DNA of 64,000 bases from Virgibacillus aidingensis (GCF_010994035.1 NZ_WIXN01000010.1:87096-151095), one strand, 5' to 3'. Shown: positions 48,104-57,353, counted from the stretch's first letter. Notes: a model not told the origin generated them from the sequence alone. A program made the numbers and translations.

Positions 48104-49255
48104 TTAGTGGCTCATCATGGATCCACCTTCAGGTCCGCCTGATTCGTTAACTACAATGGTGCCGACTGCCCCTTTGGACACATGGTCGAATTGATGCGTA
48201 ACAAAGGAATATGATCCTTCTTCTTTCAGTTCAAATTCAACTACTGCTCCGCCTGAAGCCGGCAATCCCACGGTTTGCAGCCCTTTCATATGGTTTTCAG
48301 GGTTTCCGTCGATATATACATCATCCAGTATAGAACCGATTACGTGGAATGAGCTTACTTCATTCGGACCAACATTATTAATATAGAATCTGACTTTTTC
48401 ACCAGGCTTTGCATAAAGTACTGTTTCTTCATCATTTTCTGTTAAAGCTTGTACTGTACCATTTGTGTTTGTCCCATCAAATGTGTATCCATCCACCTCA
48501 CCGTCTTCCATATAATCCACTGTCTTTGTTGAGAATACTACTTGACGCGGAGGCATGTTCATCATATTTTCCAGGTCATTGTACTTATACCATTCGTTTT
48601 GAACGATAACAAACTCGCGATCTACTTCATCATCCGTCGGGTATCCATCTTCCGGCATTACGATAATTGTTCCGTGCATCCCGTTAGCAATATGGGATAA
48701 TACAGGGTCTGTTGCGCAGTGGTACATGAACACTCCAGGGTTACTTGCCTGGAAGCGGAATGTGCCAGTTTCATCCGGTTCTACATCAGCATATCCTGTA
48801 ACCGGATCTGTATGGACGGCATGAAAATCCATACTGTGCGGGATGGCAGGATCCAAGTTATGAAGCGTAAAGTTTATCCAGTCACCTTCCTGAACAACCA
48901 ATAACGGTCCCGGTGCTTCCCCGTTAAAGTTCCATGTGTTATACGTAAGACCGGGTGCGATTTCAATATCTGTAACCTGTGCTGTCATTTCAATATTTAC
49001 TTCATTTTCCCCGACCCGTTCCATTTTTACCGGTGTCGGTTCCTGGTTTAAATCCTTATGTGGTTCAATTGGTTCATAATCAGCAGGATCCACATCATAG
49101 CTGTAGCTGCGATTTTCCCCATCCGCTGCCGAGGCCGTCACTTGCTGATCATCATTCTGATCTGCACTTTCACTTTCCGTTATTTCAGTTCCACATCCAG
49201 CAAACAATCCTAAAGCTATTATTGCACTTAAGCTTAAACCAACTGCCTTTTTCAT
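48104..49255 (-). CDS. nirK: Copper-containing nitrite reductase NirK (lipoprotein)
   Basis: A 383-residue two-cupredoxin nitrite reductase that reduces nitrite to NO outside the membrane. It is a lipoprotein (LFAGC, Cys21). Type 1 copper ligands: His140, Cys180, His188, Met193. Type 2 ligands: His145, His179, His354. Active-site Asp143 and His304 are also present. This full set distinguishes it from laccases. ATG follows AGGAGGGG. An Fnr-type site lies upstream, and the nos accessory genes follow. The product NO would be removed by the upstream-encoded reductase. Confidence 0.94.
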   Translation of the reverse strand: MKKAVGLSLSAIIALGLFAGCGTEITESESADQNDDQQVTASAADGENRSYSYDVDPADYEPIEPHKDLNQEPTPVKMERVGENEVNIEMTAQVTDIEIAPGLTYNTWNFNGEAPGPLLVVQEGDWINFTLHNLDPAIPHSMDFHAVHTDPVTGYADVEPDETGTFRFQASNPGVFMYHCATDPVLSHIANGMHGTIIVMPEDGYPTDDEVDREFVIVQNEWYKYNDLENMMNMPPRQVVFSTKTVDYMEDGEVDGYTFDGTNTNGTVQALTENDEETVLYAKPGEKVRFYINNVGPNEVSSFHVIGSILDDVYIDGNPENHMKGLQTVGLPASGGAVVEFELKEEGSYSFVTHQFDHVSKGAVGTIVVNESGGPEGGSMMSH

Positions 49256-49648
49256 TAATAACCCCTCCTAATTGGTTTTTATATTGATAAGGAATGAATT
49301 TATCAATCAATCAGCTTTGGATTCTCTAATGTTTGGTGATGTGCGTGATTGAATGATTTATCTTATCTTTGATTCCAGTATATTTTTAAATCGCTCTCTC
49401 CCATGTGAGCCAGATCACACTAAACATGTGCGTTTTTGAACAATGTATGTCTGACATAAGTACGTTAAATACTATGATAATAGTGCAAAACTAATGGTTA
49501 TGCAGTTTGTATGTATGTGATTTACTCACATAGAAACCAAAGAAATGTTGGAAATAGAAAAAAAAGAGGAAAAATTTTGAGGCTGATACCGGAAGTCTGC
49601 TGACAGCAAGTAAATTCTATACTTCCGGCCACTATAAGAGAGTAGCTG
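49256..49648. other. nirK upstream region
   Basis: About 390 bp. It contains the nirK promoter and Fnr-type site, a 115-nt leader, and at 49589-49628 a stem (CCGGAAGT / ACTTCCGG) that may end the NO reductase transcript. No ORF is convincing. Confidence 0.6.
49370..49419 (-). promoter_or_regulatory. nirK promoter with exact TGTGA-N6-TCACA site at -41.5
   Basis: TGTGA-GCCAGA-TCACA at 49404-49419 is an exact Bacillus Fnr/CRP-type site. Minus-strand -10 TATACT is at 49377-49382, predicting a start at 49370 and placing the site centre at -41.5, the class II activation position. Confidence 0.8.
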
Positions 49649-50209
49649 CTATGCATCCTTTTCCGAATGATCCGTAAAAACATGTTGGATAATATATAAA
49701 ACCATGGCAGCCGTAATGATAAATAAAGCCCAGCCAAGTGTCCGCTGCTCTGATTCCAGATAGCTGTTGCAAATTTGAATAGGTGTATCAATATAAAGCC
49801 AGGCCATCAGGCCAAACATGGGGAGATAGTTTAAATAGATAAAGCTTTGCCCCACCCCTTTTAACTTATGCCAGCTGTCCCGCAAAGGTATGCCTACTAA
49901 TAGAGGCAGTCCGACCAGCTTAAATATCTCCATCGGCCAAAACAGCAATGCTTCATCCATAGCTCTCGGCAGCATCCAGTACATGGTTACAATAAAAACA
50001 AGGGTTATGCCAGGAACACCATTTGCATTCCATTTTTCAAAAAAAGAATTATATTTTGCAATAACCGCTTTTCCCATCAGCCAGCCTGCAAGAATGAGCA
50101 GCGGTATTTGCAGAAGCATGTGGGTAACCATTATAGATTCCATGAAAGTAAGTACGGGAGGAATAAGCAAAATGACATATAAAATTATCCCTGCAATAAA
50201 TTGTTTCAT
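49649..50209 (-). CDS. Unrecognised multi-span membrane protein linked to NO reductase
   Basis: A 186-residue membrane protein with about five or six hydrophobic spans (for example IAGIILYVILLIPPVL, LLQIPLLILAGWLMG, and a C-terminal ALFIITAAMVLYII). I do not recognise the family; small membrane proteins of unknown function often accompany ba3-type oxidases and CuA NO reductases. ATG 50209 follows GGGGAGGA at 8 bp. It is downstream of the catalytic subunit by about 80 bp and apparently in the same transcript, so an assembly or electron-entry role is plausible, unproven. Confidence 0.7.
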   Translation of the reverse strand: MKQFIAGIILYVILLIPPVLTFMESIMVTHMLLQIPLLILAGWLMGKAVIAKYNSFFEKWNANGVPGITLVFIVTMYWMLPRAMDEALLFWPMEIFKLVGLPLLVGIPLRDSWHKLKGVGQSFIYLNYLPMFGLMAWLYIDTPIQICNSYLESEQRTLGWALFIITAAMVLYIIQHVFTDHSEKDA

Positions 50210-50288
50210 CACTCATTCCTCCCCAATAATTTGCGCTAAGAATATCATTCTTTCATTAAATAAATGCTTCCAGATTTTCAACTAAAAT

Positions 50289-51752
50289 TCAGGCAGAAAT
50301 TTTCTCAACATCTTTATCCTGTTTATTACGCATCATCATATAACGGACAAAGTGTATAATATAGATCGTTAATGCTATCGCTGCAAGCGCACCTGCTACT
50401 GCACCAAAATTAGCCGGCGCCATCCAGTCGGGAAAATGTGTTGCCCATCTTCTCGGTGTACTTAAAGCACCTGATACCAGGAAAGAACCCCCCAGTGCTA
50501 AAATAGCTATTGTATAACCAAACAACCCAAATTTATCAAAAGCATTTGTACGGATGGCACTGTCCTCTTTTGCCAGATAATACATAAATCCAAACAGCAT
50601 GGCACAAGCCCCGAGTGCCATATACAGGTGGAAGTGTCCCGGCACCCATTTTGTATTATGCATGACTTGGTTTACTACAATGGTTGCATCAATGATCGCA
50701 GGCACAACCCCGACAACCCAGCCAAACATGGAAATATATATTAATCCTGAAGCCATGTCCCATTTTATTCCTGATTTGTATACAATCATCAATGCACCGT
50801 ATGCAGTGATGATAAGTACCGGCAATCCGTTCGCATAGGATAACACCTGACCCATAATCAGCATCCATGTAGGCATCACAGAGTCCATCAGCATGTGATG
50901 CGTATATATCAGCAACGTGAATACGGTAGACATGTTCCAGGCAATTAAAAATGGTTTATTTGCCTTCCATGGTCTCTTCGTATACTTTGATAATATTTCA
51001 TAGACTGCAATAACGGCCATATAAATAATCGAGTTTGCAAAGATATGCCCGAATGCGAATGTCAGGTTTTTTGCCAATAATGGATCGAATGTAAATGCCG
51101 GGTTGATTACATTAATAATATTCATGATCAGCACAATAGCTCCTGCAGTTAATGCAGTAATGTTGACAATAGTTACCATGGTGCTTGCTACAATGGTTGG
51201 GGTGGGAGCATCTTTTTCCTCCTTTTTCCCTGAAATCACGTCCCAGCCCAATCCTTTTGCCAGACTGCCCTGTTTTTTAATAATGGCCCTGCCAGTATCG
51301 ATATATAATAGAAGAAACCCAATCCCCAATATGAGCATTCCAAATAGATATAATAAAGCTCCCGTTATCCCCCATGCGTTTGCCGATATTGCCGGAAGCG
51401 GATATAGGAATGTCCACGCACTTGCGTATTCAAAGGAAAACACGCCAATAATTACCATAACTACCCCAACAAGAAATAAGACTGCATTAAGTTTGAAAAT
51501 CTTTTTCGATAACTTTACTTCTTTACTAAGGAAATACCACATTACTCCAGCTGCAGCAAAAGCTGCTGCGCCAACCATTCCCGTCCCGTGAATGGTCAGA
51601 AATTGATAAAATGCAGCTGGACTGAGATCCAGCATCCCGCCTTGAGCCATGAGCATGAGAATACCAAATATCATCATGGCTAAAATGATCAATCCTCCGA
51701 CAGATAAATACATAGCAACTAAACTATTTCTCGACTTTGCAGTTAATTCCAT
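50289..51752 (-). CDS. Heme-copper oxidase superfamily subunit I, probable NO reductase (CuA-NOR type)
   Basis: A 487-residue, roughly 12-13-span heme-copper catalytic subunit of B-family (ba3-like) origin. Low-spin heme ligands His55 and His375, high-spin heme ligand His373 and metal-B ligands His236, His285, His286 are present. The Tyr that is cross-linked to the first metal-B His in oxygen reductases (HPxVY) is Asn240 here (HIFAN). Loss of this Tyr argues against O2 reduction and for NO reduction, as in Bacillus CuA-linked NO reductases. It is operonic with a CuA subunit II and upstream of nirK. ATG follows GGGAGGG. Confidence 0.8.
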   Translation of the reverse strand: MELTAKSRNSLVAMYLSVGGLIILAMMIFGILMLMAQGGMLDLSPAAFYQFLTIHGTGMVGAAAFAAAGVMWYFLSKEVKLSKKIFKLNAVLFLVGVVMVIIGVFSFEYASAWTFLYPLPAISANAWGITGALLYLFGMLILGIGFLLLYIDTGRAIIKKQGSLAKGLGWDVISGKKEEKDAPTPTIVASTMVTIVNITALTAGAIVLIMNIINVINPAFTFDPLLAKNLTFAFGHIFANSIIYMAVIAVYEILSKYTKRPWKANKPFLIAWNMSTVFTLLIYTHHMLMDSVMPTWMLIMGQVLSYANGLPVLIITAYGALMIVYKSGIKWDMASGLIYISMFGWVVGVVPAIIDATIVVNQVMHNTKWVPGHFHLYMALGACAMLFGFMYYLAKEDSAIRTNAFDKFGLFGYTIAILALGGSFLVSGALSTPRRWATHFPDWMAPANFGAVAGALAAIALTIYIIHFVRYMMMRNKQDKDVEKISA

Positions 51753-51773
51753 TTTACACCCTCCCTTTACTTA

Positions 51774-52295
51774 TTATTTCACTACAATTTCTTCAATCAT
51801 GAGATGATGAGCCAGGCCGCAATATTCCATACATAGAATTTCGTATGTACCCGGTTCATCAAATGTAATATAAACCGTGTTCGTATACTCCGGCATGGCC
51901 TGGGTTTGAGCAATAAGATTCATATCTTCATCGTATATGCCGAAACCATGGGTAACATCGGCAGCTGTTACTTTAAATTCAATTGGCTCTCCTGCCGAAA
52001 ATTCCGTTTCACTAATATTCCAGCCAAACTGGAATGCCTCGACATCTACAACCGTGGGCTCACTGCCTTCACCGTAGACTGGCTGATTGTAAGGCAGATC
52101 GCGCAGCGTATAAATCGTAACAGCCAGCATGAAAATGACGAGTACACTGCCGTAAAACGTCCGTGCTTTATACCATTTCTTTTTAATTGGCTCATAATCC
52201 CGCTTTTCCTTTGATTTAAGTGCTACAATACCGAATACAATCACAACAAAAGACATAAATATGAGACTCGTAATCCATGCAACTGTCTGTATCAC
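51774..52295 (-). CDS. CuA-containing subunit II of the NO reductase/ba3-type complex
   Basis: A 173-residue subunit with two N-terminal spans (about 5-26 and 48-65) and an external cupredoxin domain. CuA ligands are complete: His116, Cys155, Glu157, Cys159, His163, Met166 (CMEYCGLAHHLM). It takes electrons from a membrane cytochrome c, possibly a CccB-type protein, to subunit I. The start is GTG 52295 with GGGGAGG at 7 bp; the ATG just before it is out of frame. First gene of the operon. Confidence 0.87.
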   Translation of the reverse strand: MIQTVAWITSLIFMSFVVIVFGIVALKSKEKRDYEPIKKKWYKARTFYGSVLVIFMLAVTIYTLRDLPYNQPVYGEGSEPTVVDVEAFQFGWNISETEFSAGEPIEFKVTAADVTHGFGIYDEDMNLIAQTQAMPEYTNTVYITFDEPGTYEILCMEYCGLAHHLMIEEIVVK

Positions 52296-52320
52296 ATTAA
52301 AACCTCCCCAGTAGTTGTTT

Positions 52321-52370
52321 CTACCTTATAATACGTAATATAAAAGGAAGGAAAAGTGAGCTGAGTCACA
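52321..52370 (-). promoter_or_regulatory. NO reductase operon promoter with Fnr-type site at -41.5
   Basis: AGTGA-GCTGAG-TCACA at 52355-52370 differs from TGTGA-N6-TCACA by one base. Minus-strand -10 TATTAT at 52328-52333 predicts a start at 52321, so the site is centred at -41.5, exactly as at nirK. Confidence 0.75.
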
Positions 52371-52706
52371 AAATATTCACTTATACTTTATTTTGGTTTC
52401 CATGGTTTATAAGCTGAATATAGGGTTAACTTGCCGAAACCCGTCATAATCGCGTTTTCCAATCTGCCTATTTCCCTTGTAATATTAGTGATTACCGTGT
52501 TTATTAGAAAAATAGGCAAATAAAATAAACATTTCATGGAAATTAAATCTGAAAAAAATCCTGTGATGCCATAAATTGTTCACATTTTAAATATAAAAAA
52601 ACATGCTATTGCCGATTGTCCATGGCAACAGCATGCTTATTTTCTTTGCGTGTTTCAGACTTGAGATTGAGAAGTATATTCCTGTTCCGGGCCTATCTGG
52701 AGTGTT
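52371..52706. other. minJ-NO reductase boundary region
   Basis: About 335 bp without a gene. The minJ terminator lies at 52595-52635; the rest shows no ORF or repeat. Confidence 0.5.
52595..52635 (-). terminator. minJ terminator
   Basis: CATGCT-TTGCC / GGCAA-AGCATG stem (12 bp with one mismatch) followed on the minus strand by TTTTTTT. Confidence 0.85.
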
Positions 52707-53900
52707 TTACTCCGCTTTTTTCTTTTTATTGCTCTGATGCGGCTCCTCCGTAAAAATAATCCCTAATTCATGATGCTCCCCTTCATACAAAGCTCCTTGT
52801 ACAAATCTTTTTTCCGAAGCATCATCAAGAAGCTCCAGTTTAAAGTAAGCACCGCCTTTTTGTAATGCATAATAAAAATCATCCATACTTGATATGTCTG
52901 ACCCGTTTACTTTGGTCACGGTTTCTCCCGGAAGAATATCGAGCCGGTCTGCAGGTGTTCCCGGAATCACCGCAAGGACCTTACATCCATTATTCAATTC
53001 ACGGAAAAATGGGGGTGTTTCGTTCTCTTTCACCCGGAACCGGTAATTAATAAATTCTCTTCCAAAAATGGACGCAATTACTGCAGCAAGTGTCAAAACG
53101 GGGATGTAAATACTCCCAATAGCAATAGCCAGCACGAAGATTCCCAAATAAATCATCGGCTTTGCAAGCTTCTTTGCAGCCAATGATGGCAGATTTCCCC
53201 TCACCTTGTGATCGTAGCCAATTAAAAAGGGAAAAAGCAGAAGCCCGTAAGATTCACCGCCAATGGAAAAATATGGCCAGAAAGATTCCGCAGGTTCAAT
53301 TAGTCCAGCAGGGATGAGCACAAAAAAAGGAATGACAGCGAGCTTTTTCACATGATGGACGCCAATCCAGCCTCCCCTGTTTCCCTGTCCCAGCCCCGGG
53401 TATGTATCATCCCGCCTTGTACGCGTTAACATAATGCCTTCGATGATTAAAAATATCCCTAAAAGAATTACTAAAGCGGTTAAATTGATATTGGTAAGTA
53501 AAACTGTACCCAAGGTTGTCTGCTCTTCCAATAAAGCCGGCAATATCAAAAGAAAGAGATAGGTGATACCTATCGTATAGCTTGCAGAGAGAAAAGTGAG
53601 CTTCCCGGTAATACTTAAAATAATGATTACAGCACTTAACAAAAGAAGCACCTCATAGGAAAATACCATCCCTGCCCGGACTGTTACCAGACTCAGCCCA
53701 AGGCCAAATAAAACGGAAGCCTTCCATGTATATCGCCATTCTGAAAAAACATCATATACCTTTATGCCAAAATTATATCTTTCTTTTCTAATACGCTGCC
53801 AGCCTGTCCAAATGACTAATATTACAGCCCAATATAATAATGGATTCAGGAAAAATTTCCCTATTCCTTTTGCAAGTTCCAATAACCATGCTTCTAACAC
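52707..53900 (-). CDS. minJ: Division-site protein MinJ (PDZ domain)
   Basis: A 397-residue polytopic protein with about eight spans (residues 1-275) and a C-terminal PDZ domain (about 300-385; FFRELNNGCKVLAVIPGTPADRLDILPGETVTKVNG). B. subtilis MinJ, also 397 aa, bridges DivIVA and MinCD at septa and poles. The start is GTG 53900 preceded by GGGTGA. ctpB, upstream in transcription order, is the same neighbour as in B. subtilis. The His/Lys-rich C-terminal tail (NKKKKAE) is not conserved by my reading. Confidence 0.87.
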   Translation of the reverse strand: MLEAWLLELAKGIGKFFLNPLLYWAVILVIWTGWQRIRKERYNFGIKVYDVFSEWRYTWKASVLFGLGLSLVTVRAGMVFSYEVLLLLSAVIIILSITGKLTFLSASYTIGITYLFLLILPALLEEQTTLGTVLLTNINLTALVILLGIFLIIEGIMLTRTRRDDTYPGLGQGNRGGWIGVHHVKKLAVIPFFVLIPAGLIEPAESFWPYFSIGGESYGLLLFPFLIGYDHKVRGNLPSLAAKKLAKPMIYLGIFVLAIAIGSIYIPVLTLAAVIASIFGREFINYRFRVKENETPPFFRELNNGCKVLAVIPGTPADRLDILPGETVTKVNGSDISSMDDFYYALQKGGAYFKLELLDDASEKRFVQGALYEGEHHELGIIFTEEPHQSNKKKKAE

Positions 53901-54119
53901 ATCATCACCCGTTTCTGAAACGCTGTTAAGTTTATTTAAGAAGGCATATAAAATTGCATAACCGTACTGTCCGTATAGTGTAAAGGCCGAAAAGTCCTGC
54001 CATATGGACTTGCGTTCAGCTGCACCTTAGTATATGTATTCGATATTTGTCGAAACATTTCCTTCTTTATCATACCATTTTTTCTGGCAGGCAGGTGGAA
54101 AAATTACGTATCGTGCAAG

Positions 54120-54144
54120 AAAATCCGCATGGAAACCATGCGGA
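54120..54144 (-). terminator. ctpB terminator
   Basis: Perfect TCCGCATG / CATGCGGA stem, 5-nt loop, followed on the minus strand by TTTTCTTG, just after the ctpB stop. Confidence 0.85.
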
Positions 54145-54150
54145 CATACC

Positions 54151-55617
54151 TTACTTATATATTTCCTGTAATGCTTTTTCCAGTTGCTGATCATCTTCGC
54201 CATTACGGATATGTTCGACCAATTCTGCCTCTATCAGACCGGCTGTGTCCTGATCAATCTCACCGGTTGACTCGAGATCATGTTCCTCCTGAAAGGCTGT
54301 TACTGCATCAATGGTGGCAGCATCAAAATAACCATCTGTCCGTCCCGGTTCATATCCAAGACCATCAAGCATTAATTGTACACTTGCAATCCGTTCGTCC
54401 GCCTGGTCATATGTTAAGGGCTCCTCTATCTGCACCGGATTGGTGTAGTAATAATCCGGCTGTTTTACGTCAATTGTCGGCTCGACCCCTGTCTCATGGA
54501 TCCACTCTCCATTTGGCGACAGCCATTTATAAAAGGTTAGTTTAATGGAACTGCCATCCCCCATTGGCACTGCCTGCTGGACCGTTCCTTTTCCAAAACT
54601 CGGCTGCCCAACCACATCATGACCCATTTCCTTCATCGCTACTGCAAGTATCTCTGATGCAGAAGCACTGCCTTCATCTATGATGACGCTGATCGGATAA
54701 TCCTTTTCCTCGTCCAGCTGAGAATAGTACGGCATGGTATCTCCATTCTGGTCTTCAATTTGCAGGTAAGGGACATCTGCTGGTATAAATAGTTTCAATA
54801 TGTCCTCCACTACATTCAGCAGTCCGCCGGGATTTCCGCGCACATCAATAATTAAGCCTTCCATTCCTTCATTTTCCATTTGTTCCAGCTGTTCTGTAAA
54901 TTCCTCTGCTGTTTGTTCGGAAAAGTTAGTGATTTCCAGTATGCCAGTCAGCTTACCGTCAATATTTTCCGTTTCACTATACACCGTCTCCACAGGAATC
55001 GTATCTCGGACAATCGTTACATCAAAGGGTTCAGAAGATCCAGGCCGAAGAATACCCAATGTAACTTCTGAGCCTTTTTCACCGCGGATCTTTGCTACAG
55101 CTTCATTTAAGTCAAGTCCTTCCACGCTTTCATCATCGACTGTCAGCACTTGATCATTAGGACGCAGTCCAGCCCTTTCGGCAGGAGAATCCTTTATCGG
55201 CGACACGATTGTTACGGCACCATTGATCATGCTGACCTCCGCACCAATACCCTCAAATGAGGATTCGATCTGTTCATTAAATTCGTCCATCATTTCTACA
55301 TCCATATAAGAGCTGTATGGGTCTTCAAGGGTAGTAAGCATACCTTGAATTGCACCCTCAATTAATTGCTGATCGTCTACCTCTTCCAGATAATTCTCCT
55401 TAATCAATTGAAAGGCCTGGGTGACTTTCCCGACATCTTCAGGAGGCGCTTTATCATTCCCTTCCTCCGCCGGTTCTGCAGGCAGCTCTATTTGCCCCTC
55501 TTGCTGTCCGCTGTCATTATCCGGCTGTGCCATCAGCACCCCGCCGTACGCACCGACAAAACCCAATACAAGGGCGGCAGCCATAATGATGACTATATGC
55601 ATTTTTGTTAATTTCAT
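54151..55617 (-). CDS. ctpB: C-terminal processing serine protease CtpB (S41)
   Basis: A 488-residue exported protease: N-terminal signal anchor (about 8-29), PDZ domain (about 115-205), S41 catalytic domain with Ser in DEGSASAS (317-319), Lys343 and Gln347 (FGKGTVQQ), and a C-terminal peptidoglycan-binding domain (about 405-460). In B. subtilis CtpB cleaves SpoIVFA/SpoIVFB-complex components to trigger sigma-K activation. Length matches (480 aa). ATG follows GAGGTG. Confidence 0.92.
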   Translation of the reverse strand: MKLTKMHIVIIMAAALVLGFVGAYGGVLMAQPDNDSGQQEGQIELPAEPAEEGNDKAPPEDVGKVTQAFQLIKENYLEEVDDQQLIEGAIQGMLTTLEDPYSSYMDVEMMDEFNEQIESSFEGIGAEVSMINGAVTIVSPIKDSPAERAGLRPNDQVLTVDDESVEGLDLNEAVAKIRGEKGSEVTLGILRPGSSEPFDVTIVRDTIPVETVYSETENIDGKLTGILEITNFSEQTAEEFTEQLEQMENEGMEGLIIDVRGNPGGLLNVVEDILKLFIPADVPYLQIEDQNGDTMPYYSQLDEEKDYPISVIIDEGSASASEILAVAMKEMGHDVVGQPSFGKGTVQQAVPMGDGSSIKLTFYKWLSPNGEWIHETGVEPTIDVKQPDYYYTNPVQIEEPLTYDQADERIASVQLMLDGLGYEPGRTDGYFDAATIDAVTAFQEEHDLESTGEIDQDTAGLIEAELVEHIRNGEDDQQLEKALQEIYK

Positions 55618-55710
55618 TTTTTCACCTCAAATAATACTTTAACAATATAAAAAGCATATCACGATCTTCCACTTATGACTATGGTTTTGGCTTAAATTTT
55701 ATGAACTTAT

Positions 55711-55757
55711 AAAAGAAGAAGGCATTAACCCTGTTAAGGGAAATACCTTCTTCTTTC
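55711..55757 (-). terminator. Terminator after the M23 hydrolase gene
   Basis: Extended hairpin: AAAGAAGAAGG / CCTTCTTCTTT outer stem with an inner CCCTtaacAGGG-type stem; T-rich tail on the minus strand. Confidence 0.8.
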
Positions 55758-55773
55758 TAACTAGAATCATTTT

Positions 55774-57174
55774 TTATGGCAAGTAATTCCGTGGATTCGC
55801 AGTACCATTTCCATATCCTCCAGGGTGTATTTCAAAGTGCAAATGTACACCTGTTGATGATCCGGTTGTCCCCATTCCACCTATTCTTTGACCTTGACTT
55901 ACGGATTGTCCTTTAGATACAGAAATACTGCTTAAATGTGCATACAGTGTAGAAAACGTTTTTCCGTTGATTGTATGGGTAATCATAACCGTATTACCAT
56001 ATCCACCCATTGTTCCAGCAAAACTTACTACTCCGGAAGCAGATGCTTTTATAGCAGTTCCTGAACTATTTGCAATATCTATTCCGCTATGCATTCTACG
56101 CTCATTGTGAATCGGATGTATCCTCCAGCCGTATTCTGATGATTTTCTTCCTTCTGCTGGCCATATAAAGTCACTGCCGCTGCCGGAATTCCCAGGTGAA
56201 GAGCCTCCTCCAGAGCTTGAATTTTCCTGCGCCCGTTTTTCCGCCGCTTTTCTTTCAGCTTCTTCTTTTGCCTTCTGTTCTAACTTACTTTTTTCAGATT
56301 CAGCAAGCTGCTTTGATTTTTCCACTGCTGCAGCTTGTGCAGCTATCAGTTCCTGCTCTTCTTCCAAAGTAAGCATCTCTTCTTCCAGGCCTTCATGCTC
56401 CTCCTGGAGCTCTGCCATGAGTGATTCTTTTTCGTCCATCTGTTCATCAAGCTGAGCTACTAAAGCAACCAGCTCATCTTTTTGTTCTTCCAGCGCCAGT
56501 TTTCTCTCTTCCACTTCTGCTTTGCTTGCTTCTACTTCCTCTTTGCTCGCTTCCACTTCTGCTTTGCTTGCCTGCAATTCTTCTTTGTCTCTTGCCTGTG
56601 CTTCCATAATTGACTTATCCTGGTCCATAATCGTATTTACTGCAGCAGCTCTGCTGATAAAGTCGCCAAAGCTTTGCGCACCCATGATAACTTCTATGTA
56701 ATTCATGCTGCCGCCGCTTTTTTGTATGGAACGGAGCCGGTCTTTCAGCAACTTATCCCGCTTTTCAATTCTTTCCTCAAGAACGGTGATTTGATGGTTT
56801 AATTCTTCTATTCTGTCTGCAAGTTCTTCTATTCTGTCTGCAAGCTCATCCAACCTATTATTTGTTTCGGTAATTTCACTTTCTTTATCTTCTATGTCTT
56901 TCGCTGTTTCCTGAAGATCATGATCAATTTCGTTAATCTCTTTTTCCACGTCACTCTGTTCACTTAAATTTTCATCGATTTTTCCCTGTGTATCATTCCG
57001 GTTGCTGTCAATGTTCCCTCTTTGGTTCTCCAGTTCCTGTCTCTCATTTTCCAGCTCGTTAATCTTTTCTTTTAAACTGTCAATCGAATCTGCTTTTACC
57101 GAATTTGTCTGAAACGCACCTAGCGTAATTGCAAGAATTACCGCAAGGATGACTGGAATACATCTTTTCTTCAA
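55774..57174 (-). CDS. Coiled-coil M23 peptidoglycan hydrolase (PcsB/EnvC/CwlO-like)
   Basis: A 466-residue exported protein: signal peptide (1-28), long coiled coil (about 30-290) with internal duplications (ELADRIEELADRIEEL; VEASKEEVEASKAEVEE), a Ser/Gly linker (SSSGGGSSPGNSGSGS), and a C-terminal M23/LytM domain with Zn ligands in HSGIDIANS and HLHFEIHPGG. In several bacteria such hydrolases are activated by the extracellular loop of FtsX. ftsE and ftsX lie immediately upstream here, so this is a probable FtsEX-controlled wall hydrolase (inference). The start is TTG 57174 with GGGGAA. Confidence 0.88.
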   Translation of the reverse strand: MKKRCIPVILAVILAITLGAFQTNSVKADSIDSLKEKINELENERQELENQRGNIDSNRNDTQGKIDENLSEQSDVEKEINEIDHDLQETAKDIEDKESEITETNNRLDELADRIEELADRIEELNHQITVLEERIEKRDKLLKDRLRSIQKSGGSMNYIEVIMGAQSFGDFISRAAAVNTIMDQDKSIMEAQARDKEELQASKAEVEASKEEVEASKAEVEERKLALEEQKDELVALVAQLDEQMDEKESLMAELQEEHEGLEEEMLTLEEEQELIAAQAAAVEKSKQLAESEKSKLEQKAKEEAERKAAEKRAQENSSSGGGSSPGNSGSGSDFIWPAEGRKSSEYGWRIHPIHNERRMHSGIDIANSSGTAIKASASGVVSFAGTMGGYGNTVMITHTINGKTFSTLYAHLSSISVSKGQSVSQGQRIGGMGTTGSSTGVHLHFEIHPGGYGNGTANPRNYLP

Positions 57175-57353
57175 CTCGCGTTCCCCTTTCCCTGAATAAC
57201 GTATTTTCTCTCTGATGTTTTGGTTCGAGTTTTGATGTGGTTGTAAAGGACGGAGGATATATTTCAGCCTCCGTCCTTGTAGCTTTTTACAGGTAACTCA
57301 AAACTGAGGTATTCTCACGCCATATTTTGCGAGCAACTGGAATTCTATATCTA

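Noticed and set aside
50289..51752. Call as ba3-type cytochrome c oxidase subunit I
   Set aside because: The His-linked catalytic Tyr is replaced by Asn, and the gene neighbours nirK; NO reductase fits better.
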